Shown here: piece after piece, positions 5,417-8,928 of the stretch
Numbering within the stretch: position 1 is the stretch's first letter
Layout: each line of letters opens with the position of its first letter
Translations under genes and position numbers: made by a program
Source: Paracoccaceae bacterium
GTDB lineage: Bacteria > Pseudomonadota > Alphaproteobacteria > Rhodobacterales > Rhodobacteraceae
NCBI GenBank assembly: GCA_003545125.1
Contig: DQCI01000159.1
Coordinates: forward strand, 795 to 9,722
Length of the DNA: 8,928 bases
Direction of reading: 5' to 3'
Notes under the pieces: generated by a model
Told to the model about the DNA's origin: nothing
Databases searched by the model: none
Seen by the model: the letters and a program-made list of their open reading frames with translations, nothing else

Positions 5417-6325
5417 ATGCGCATCGCCCTTGATCCGTTCATGCACCGCCATTTGCCGTTGGAGGAACTGGGGCCGAAAGCCAAGGAACTCGGCTATGAC
5501 TGGATCGAACTCAGCCCGCGGGAAGACTTCTTTGAGTGGTTCAAGCGGGCACGCGTTTTTCCGGACCGCATCAAGGCCTTCAAGAAGAGCCTGAAGGATC
5601 ATGACGTGGGCATTGCCAGCCTGCTTCCGATGTACCGTTGGGCAAGCCCGGACGAGGAAGAACGGCAAGCGGCGGTGGCCAACTGGAAGCGTGCCATCGA
5701 GGTCTGTGTCGAGATGGAAGTCGACACGATGAACTCCGAGTTCGGCCGTGGCCCGCACCCGGACAAAGGCAGCTGCTGCCCGTCCTGCCACGGCGGCGGC
5801 GCCATGACCGAGAGCGCCGAGACCAGCTGGTGGCGGTCGATGGAAGAGCTGGTACCGATCTTCGAGCGCGAGGGCATCACCCTCAATATCGAGCCGCATC
5901 CGGAGGACTGGACCGAGACCCTTCAGCCTTCGGTCGACATCATCCGCACCATCAACTCGCCCAATGTCGGGTTCCTCTACTGCACCCCGCACAGCTTCTA
6001 TTTCGGCGACGACAACCGGGCGATGCTGCTGGAATGCGCCGACGTGCTTCGGCATGTGCATATCGCCGACACGTTCAACCACAAGGCCAGCTCGGGCCTG
6101 AGATACATCATCAACCCGCCGGGCTCGAATGCCCGCGTGCACCAGCATCTGGACATCGGCCAGGGCGAGGTGCCGTGGGACGTGGTGTTCGAGACCCTGG
6201 GCGAGATCGGCTTCGACGGGATCATGACCGTCTGCGTCTTCGCCTGGGAGGAACGCGCAGATGACAGCGCCCGGGTCAACCTCGCGAAGATCAACGGCTA
6301 CATGGACAAGTACTTCAGCACGTGA
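5417..6325 (+). CDS. IolH-like sugar phosphate isomerase/epimerase (TIM barrel)
   Basis: This 302-residue protein belongs to the AP-endonuclease-2-like TIM-barrel family (sugar phosphate isomerases/epimerases). Stretches such as WIELSPREDF, SPDEEERQAAV, SSGLRYIINPPGS, VHQHLDIGQGE and TVCVFAWEER recall the IolH proteins of inositol loci, whose reaction is not well established. Against IolI the barrel-end residues are unusual. Glu159 (in NIEPHP) and His192 and His215 are in place, but the position of the Asp ligand reads Cys189 (LYCTPH) and that of the last Glu reads Cys273 (TVCVF). A loop at 112-130 carries a Cys120-Cys121-x2-Cys124-His125 cluster. It lies 11 bases after the dehydrogenase with a strong AGGAGG site, so it belongs to the same operon and presumably handles an inositol or ketoinositol intermediate. 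It is not the IolI gene at 195-1010, nor clearly IolE. Family assignment is firm; exact function is open. Confidence 0.82.
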   Translation: MRIALDPFMHRHLPLEELGPKAKELGYDWIELSPREDFFEWFKRARVFPDRIKAFKKSLKDHDVGIASLLPMYRWASPDEEERQAAVANWKRAIEVCVEMEVDTMNSEFGRGPHPDKGSCCPSCHGGGAMTESAETSWWRSMEELVPIFEREGITLNIEPHPEDWTETLQPSVDIIRTINSPNVGFLYCTPHSFYFGDDNRAMLLECADVLRHVHIADTFNHKASSGLRYIINPPGSNARVHQHLDIGQGEVPWDVVFETLGEIGFDGIMTVCVFAWEERADDSARVNLAKINGYMDKYFST

Positions 6326-6374
6326 CCGGCCCACCGCCGGAAAACGTGCGACAAACCCTGATGGGGCCAGAAGA

Positions 6375-7385
6375 ATGACAGAAGACCTCGGAATTGGCGT
6401 GATCGGCACCGGCATGATCGGCCAGGACCATATCCGCCGGATCGCGGACGTGCTGTCGGGCGCCCGGGTGACCGCCGTTGCCGATATCGACCGCACCCGC
6501 GCCGAAGAGGTGGCCGCCAAACGCGGGGCCAAAGTCTACGATGACGCAGGCGCGCTGATTGCGGCGCCGGAGGTCGATGCGGTGCTGGTCTGCTCCTGGG
6601 GGCCGGCGCATATCGAGGCGGTGCTGCCCGGCCTCGAGGCCGGTAAACCGCTGTTCGTCGAAAAGCCGCTGGCGGTCAGCCAGGACGATTGTCTGAAGAT
6701 CATCGACGCCGAGCTGACGCTGGGCAAGCGGCTCATCCAGGTCGGCTACATGCGGCGGTACGATGCCGCCTATGCCGCGCTCAAGAAGACCATCGACAGC
6801 GGCGCCATCGGCGCGCCCCTCATGTATCACGCGGCGCACCGCAACGCGCGCGTGCCGGCCGATCTCTACACCGACGACATGGCCGTGGCCGATACCATGG
6901 TGCACGACATCGACGTCGCCCGCTTCCTGCTCGACGATGAAGTTGCCCGCATCCGCGTGATCGCCGGCAAGAAGAACTCGATCGGTGGGCGCCTGCGCGA
7001 TCCGATCCTCGGCGTGATGGAAATGGCCGGCGGCGCGGTGGTGACCGTCGAGGTTTCGGTCAACATCCAGTACGGTTACGACATTCGCGGTGAGGTCTCG
7101 GGCGAGACCGGCACGGCGGAACTGGCCGAGGCGAACCGCGTTGTGCTCAAATCCGGCGACAGCTTCTGCGGGCGTGTGCCTGCCGACTGGCGTGAACGGT
7201 TCATCGAGGCCTATGACAAAGAACTTCAGGATTTCATCAACACTGCGAAAGGTGGCACGGTCTCCGGCCCCTCGGCATGGGATGGCTATGCCATCCAGGT
7301 CGTCTCGGATGCCGGGATCAAGGCGGCGTCTTCGGGCGAAATCGTCGCCTGCGAGATGGTAAAGAAACCGGCCCTCTACACCTGA
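6375..7385 (+). CDS. Second inositol dehydrogenase-like oxidoreductase (Gfo/Idh/MocA family)
   Basis: This 336-residue NAD(P)-dependent oxidoreductase has the Rossmann motif GTGMIG (11-16), EKP at 96-98, and the catalytic triad Lys97, Asp173 and His177 (in VADTMVHDID). This matches the spacing of B. subtilis IolG. The N-terminus (VIGTGMIGQDHIRRI then VLSGA) and the GYMRRYDAAY segment resemble the IolG proteins common in actinobacteria rather than the rhizobial IdhA type encoded at 4413. The two dehydrogenases are therefore old paralogues rather than a recent duplication. It likely acts on a different inositol isomer (for example scyllo- or D-chiro-inositol) or on a keto intermediate, possibly with a different cofactor preference; the sequence does not decide. 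The ATG at 6375 has only a weak AGAAG-type site. In-frame extension upstream to 6261 would overlap the previous gene and is rejected. IolC follows 17 bases downstream. Confidence 0.87.
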   Translation: MTEDLGIGVIGTGMIGQDHIRRIADVLSGARVTAVADIDRTRAEEVAAKRGAKVYDDAGALIAAPEVDAVLVCSWGPAHIEAVLPGLEAGKPLFVEKPLAVSQDDCLKIIDAELTLGKRLIQVGYMRRYDAAYAALKKTIDSGAIGAPLMYHAAHRNARVPADLYTDDMAVADTMVHDIDVARFLLDDEVARIRVIAGKKNSIGGRLRDPILGVMEMAGGAVVTVEVSVNIQYGYDIRGEVSGETGTAELAEANRVVLKSGDSFCGRVPADWRERFIEAYDKELQDFINTAKGGTVSGPSAWDGYAIQVVSDAGIKAASSGEIVACEMVKKPALYT

Positions 7386-7402
7386 GAGAAGCGAGCGGGA
7401 CC

Positions 7403-8928
7403 ATGAGCAAAACTTTGGATGTCATCACGATTGGCCGGGCCGGCGTGGATCTTTACGGGAGCCAGGTGGGCGGGCGGTTGGAGGACATGGGGTCGTTCGA
7501 CAAGTATATCGGCGGCTCGCCGACCAATATTGCTTGTGGCACCGCGCGGCTGGGGTTGAAGTCGGCGCTGATCAGCCGGGTGGGCGATGAGCACATGGGG
7601 CGGTTCATTCGCGAGCAGTTGGTGCGCGAAGGCGTCGACGTGCGCGGGGTCAAGACCGATCCCGAACGGCTGACCGCGCTGGTCATTCTCGGCATCCGCG
7701 ACCAGGAGAGCTTTCCGCTTATTTTCTACCGCGAGAACTGCGCCGACATGGCGCTGTGCGAGGACGACATTTCGGAGGGTTTCATTGCCGAGGCGCGCGC
7801 GGTGGTTGTGACGGGGACGCATCTGAGCCACGTGCAGACCGAGGCGGCTGTGATCAAGGCACTTGACCTCGCGCGCAAGCACGGCGCGCAGACGGCGCTC
7901 GACATCGACTACCGGCCGAACCTCTGGGGCGTGGCCGGGCATGGTGAGGGCGAGAGCCGGTTCGTCGCGTCCGAGAAGGTGACGGCGAAGTTGCAGAGCA
8001 CTCTGCACCACTTCGACCTGATCGTCGGCACCGAGGAGGAGTTCCACATTGCCGGCGGTTCGACGGACACCATCGAGGCGCTGCGGGCGGTGCGCAAGGT
8101 TTCCGCCGCCACGCTGGTGTGCAAACGGGGGCCGATGGGCGCGGCGGCCTTCACCGGCGACATCCCCGCGAGCCTCGACGACGGCGCGGCGGGACCCGGC
8201 TTTCCGATCGAGGTATTCAACGTGCTGGGTGCGGGCGACGGGTTCATGTCCGGGCTGCTGAAAGGCTGGCTCGACGGTGAGGCCGGTCAGACGGATTGGC
8301 CGAAGGCGCTGGAATACGCCAACGCCTGCGGGGCATTTGCGGTCAGTCGCCACGGCTGCACGCCCGCTTATCCGTCTTGGGAGGAGCTGCAGTTCTTCCT
8401 CAAACGCGGCGTGAAGCGCCCCGACCTGCGCAACGACGAAGAGCTCGAACAGGTGCACTGGGCGACCAACCGGAAAGGCAATCGGAGCACCATGCGGGTC
8501 TTCGCCTTCGACCACCGGATGCAGTTCGAGGAGATGGCGGGGGCGAGCCCGGAGAAGATCGGGGCGTTCAAGGAACTATGCCTGCAAGCGGCCCGTGACG
8601 TCGCGGATGACCAGCCCGGTTACGGCATTCTGTGCGACGGCCGGCTTGGGCGGGATGCCCTCTACAAGGCCGAGGGCACCGGGCTCTGGATCGGGCGGCC
8701 GGTGGAATGGCCGGGCTCCCGTCCGCTGATGCTGGAGCCGGAGCTGGGGCCGGACCTCGGGGGGCTGCGTGAATGGCCGAGGACGCAGGTGGTGAAGTGC
8801 CTCTGCTTTGCCCACCCCGACGACACACCCGAGACCTGGGCCGACCAGGAGGCGACGGTGCTGCGGCTGTTCGAGGCGACGCGAACCAACGGCCTCGAGT
8901 TCCTGCTGGAAGTGATCCCGTCGAAGGT
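7403..8928 (+). CDS. iolC: IolC: 5-dehydro-2-deoxygluconokinase fused to a DUF2090 aldolase-like domain (3' truncated by window)
   Basis: The frame is open from the ATG at 7403 to the window edge (508 codons so far). Residues 1-335 form a PfkB/ribokinase-like kinase: VITIGRAGVDLYG (8-19), the GGSPTNIACGTARLG substrate/ATP signature (37-51) and the anion-hole/catalytic motif GAGD (276-279) with Asp279 as the general base. From about 362 a second domain begins (MRVFAFDHRMQFEEM), recognisable as DUF2090, the C-terminal partner found in many proteobacterial IolC proteins. It is related to class I aldolases such as IolJ/LacD. The kinase would phosphorylate 5-dehydro-2-deoxy-D-gluconate, and the second domain may cleave the product to dihydroxyacetone phosphate and malonate semialdehyde, but that activity is inferred. 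Full-length fusions are about 630-650 residues, so roughly 130 are missing beyond the edge. It starts 17 bases after the dehydrogenase with a modest purine-rich site. It uses GGG and CGG codons more than the genes before it. Confidence 0.92.
   Translation, partial: MSKTLDVITIGRAGVDLYGSQVGGRLEDMGSFDKYIGGSPTNIACGTARLGLKSALISRVGDEHMGRFIREQLVREGVDVRGVKTDPERLTALVILGIRDQESFPLIFYRENCADMALCEDDISEGFIAEARAVVVTGTHLSHVQTEAAVIKALDLARKHGAQTALDIDYRPNLWGVAGHGEGESRFVASEKVTAKLQSTLHHFDLIVGTEEEFHIAGGSTDTIEALRAVRKVSAATLVCKRGPMGAAAFTGDIPASLDDGAAGPGFPIEVFNVLGAGDGFMSGLLKGWLDGEAGQTDWPKALEYANACGAFAVSRHGCTPAYPSWEELQFFLKRGVKRPDLRNDEELEQVHWATNRKGNRSTMRVFAFDHRMQFEEMAGASPEKIGAFKELCLQAARDVADDQPGYGILCDGRLGRDALYKAEGTGLWIGRPVEWPGSRPLMLEPELGPDLGGLREWPRTQVVKCLCFAHPDDTPETWADQEATVLRLFEATRTNGLEFLLEVIPSK

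Noticed and set aside
6326..6340. CCGGC-N5-GCCGG hairpin just after the IolH-like gene
   Set aside because: Only five base pairs and no T-run; too easily formed by chance in GC-rich DNA to call a terminator.
5402..6532. Open frame on the minus strand (376 residues) opposite the IolH-like gene
   Set aside because: No family resemblance; the plus strand encodes conserved TIM-barrel motifs.
7376..8515. Open frame on the minus strand (379 residues) opposite iolC
   Set aside because: Composition rich in Arg, His and Pro and no motifs; the plus strand carries both PfkB signatures.
195..8928. Possibility of a rhizopine (moc) catabolism locus instead of inositol
   Set aside because: Binding protein, TIM-barrel and Gfo/Idh/MocA genes also occur in moc loci, but the IdhA-like dehydrogenase, IolH-like protein and IolC fusion fit inositol degradation much better.
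1..8928. Mobile elements, CRISPR arrays, tRNA or rRNA genes, defence systems
   Set aside because: No transposase or integrase motifs, no regularly spaced repeats and no RNA gene signatures were seen on either strand; the window is a metabolic operon.

Overview
The window is high-GC (clearly above 60 % by eye) and carries a compact, co-directional block of sugar-catabolism genes that I read as most of a myo-inositol (cyclitol) uptake and degradation locus. The gene set and the protein types point to an alphaproteobacterium, most likely Rhodobacterales/roseobacter-like or rhizobial. The evidence is an IdhA-type inositol dehydrogenase very like the rhizobial ones, an RbsC/Frc-style ABC importer with a single-domain ATPase, and IolC fused to a DUF2090 aldolase-like domain. 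I cannot name a genus.

Layout. Positions 1-56 may hold the first 18 codons of a divergent minus-strand gene. Positions 57-194 are a short divergent promoter region. 195-1010 encodes an IolI-like TIM-barrel isomerase. 1011-1429 is a 419-base non-coding region holding a perfect LacI-family operator-like palindrome, a TTGACG -35-like box, a tandem 9-base repeat and two hairpins; I take it as the control region and long leader of the main operon. Then come a periplasmic substrate-binding protein (1430-2371), an inner-membrane permease (2468-3541) and an ATP-binding subunit (3560-4336), which together make one importer. They are followed by inositol 2-dehydrogenase IdhA/IolG (4413-5405), an IolH-like sugar-phosphate isomerase/epimerase (5417-6325), a second Gfo/Idh/MocA dehydrogenase of the actinobacterial IolG type (6375-7385), and IolC (kinase plus DUF2090) from 7403, which runs off the right edge.

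How it works together (inference from family knowledge). The binding protein captures inositol in the periplasm and the permease/ATPase pair imports it. The two NAD(P)-dependent dehydrogenases oxidise inositol stereoisomers to ketoinositols (inososes), and the IolI-like protein would interconvert inosose isomers. IolC would phosphorylate 5-dehydro-2-deoxygluconate, and its DUF2090 half may cleave the product. The intermediate steps (IolE dehydratase, IolD hydrolase, IolB isomerase, IolA) are not in this window and would be expected just downstream. 

I find no mobile element, CRISPR array, tRNA, rRNA or undescribed defence-like system. The points most worth a second look are the LacI-type operator, the structured leader, two strong intercistronic hairpins, and an IolH-like protein that seems to have cysteines where the metal-binding Asp and Glu usually sit.
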